This document shows positions 6,623-6,727 of a stretch of 6,727 nucleotides of DNA, in pieces. Position 1 is the first letter of the stretch, and every line of letters begins with the position of its first letter. The notes under the pieces were generated by a model, which was not told where the DNA came from, did not search any database, and saw nothing but the letters and a program-made list of their open reading frames with translations. The position numbers were made by a program, and so were the translations under genes. This DNA is from Acidobacteriota bacterium (GTDB lineage Bacteria; Acidobacteriota; Terriglobia; Terriglobales; Acidobacteriaceae). The stretch lies in the NCBI GenBank assembly GCA_021781255.1, contig JAJXXG010000412.1, positions 1 through 6,727 on the forward strand. Direction: 5' to 3'.

Positions 6623-6628
6623 CCTACA
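6612..6628 (-). repeat. Right terminal inverted repeat (17 bp)
   Basis: AATTGCGTCAACCTACA is the exact reverse complement of the left tip at 75-91. It ends in ACA just before the TGCTG duplication. Confidence 0.95.
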
Positions 6629-6633
6629 TGCTG
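6629..6633. repeat. Target-site duplication, right copy (TGCTG)
   Basis: TGCTG directly follows the right tip CCTACA and matches 70-74 exactly. Together the pair defines the insertion point. The empty site would read left flank, one TGCTG, then CCTCCCACCTC. Confidence 0.93.
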
Positions 6634-6663
6634 CCTCCCACCTCGAACCTCCAAGGAAATCCC

Positions 6664-6727
6664 ATGAAACCTTCAAAGCTCTATGAGGCGCTTCATGCGC
6701 TCATTGGCGAACGTGTGCCTTTGCACA
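6664..6727 (+). CDS. 5' end of a host gene, possibly a MoxR-like AAA ATPase (cut by window end)
   Basis: An ATG with AAGGA (6653-6657) 6 nt upstream opens a frame that runs off the window after 21 codons, starting MKPSKLYEALHALIGERV. The pattern of a short helix followed by an LI-x-x-R-x-P turn resembles the N-terminus of MoxR-type AAA ATPases just before the Walker A strand, but the Walker motif itself lies beyond the window, so the family is a guess. The transposon right end lies 36 bp upstream of the ATG; the ribosome-binding site is intact, but the native promoter has probably been displaced. In Tn7 the right end also faces the gene that TnsD reads. Confidence 0.5.
   Translation, partial: MKPSKLYEALHALIGERVPLH

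Larger units (their letters stand above)
75..6628. mobile_element. Complete compact Tn7-like transposon (tnsABC-tniQ plus XRE regulator)
   Basis: This is a 6,554-bp element bounded by a perfect 17-bp inverted repeat and flanked by a perfect 5-bp duplication. It contains tnsA, tnsB, tnsC and tniQ in one leftward operon and one divergent regulator gene at the right end. The presence of TnsA sets it apart from Tn5053/Tn402-type elements, which have only the TnsB/TnsC/TniQ equivalents, and predicts cut-and-paste movement. By Tn7 convention the tnsA-proximal end, here the XRE side, is the right end. All core genes have intact frames and visible catalytic motifs, so the element may be active. No cargo, antibiotic-resistance, cas, CRISPR or tnsE genes are present. 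I cannot assign a named element. Confidence 0.95.

Overview
The window holds one complete, compact Tn7-like transposon of 6,554 bp (positions 75-6628) with short stretches of host DNA on both sides. Three signals fix the boundaries to the base. The ends carry a perfect 17-bp terminal inverted repeat (TGTAGGTTGACGCAATT). A 5-bp target duplication, TGCTG, lies immediately outside both ends. Arrays of 19-bp transposase-binding-type repeats lie just inside both ends. The host is a bacterium of moderate GC; the sequence alone does not fix its phylum (Acidobacteriota or Proteobacteria are guesses).

Layout from left to right: host flank (1-74); left end with four TnsB-type sites (75-211); a tightly packed leftward operon read in the order tnsA-tnsB-tnsC-tniQ (6023 down to 212); a divergent control region of about 135 bp; a rightward gene for a small XRE-family repressor-like protein (6159-6512); right end with three closely packed TnsB-type sites (6561-6628); host flank with the start of a gene whose ATG (6664) lies 36 bp from the transposon tip.

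The core genes look intact: TnsA has nuclease-type residues, TnsB a full DDE triad, TnsC Walker A and B motifs, and TniQ two zinc clusters. This predicts cut-and-paste transposition: TnsA and TnsB cut the two strands at the ends, TnsC is the ATP-dependent connector, and TniQ selects the target. TniQ is unusually long (674 aa). Its second half reads as about five tandem helix-turn-helix-like modules, suggesting a TnsD-like protein that reads a fixed target. There are no cas genes, no CRISPR array, no tnsE and no recognisable cargo.

The most unusual part is the control region. It has two 13-bp palindromes (TCCTACAATAGGA and TCCTTTGAAAGGA) 21 bp apart centre to centre. They sit around and inside a rightward promoter and beside a predicted leftward promoter. 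A TnsB-site-like sequence overlaps the -35 of the leftward promoter. The inferred picture is a phage-like switch in which the XRE protein and TnsB both control transposase expression.
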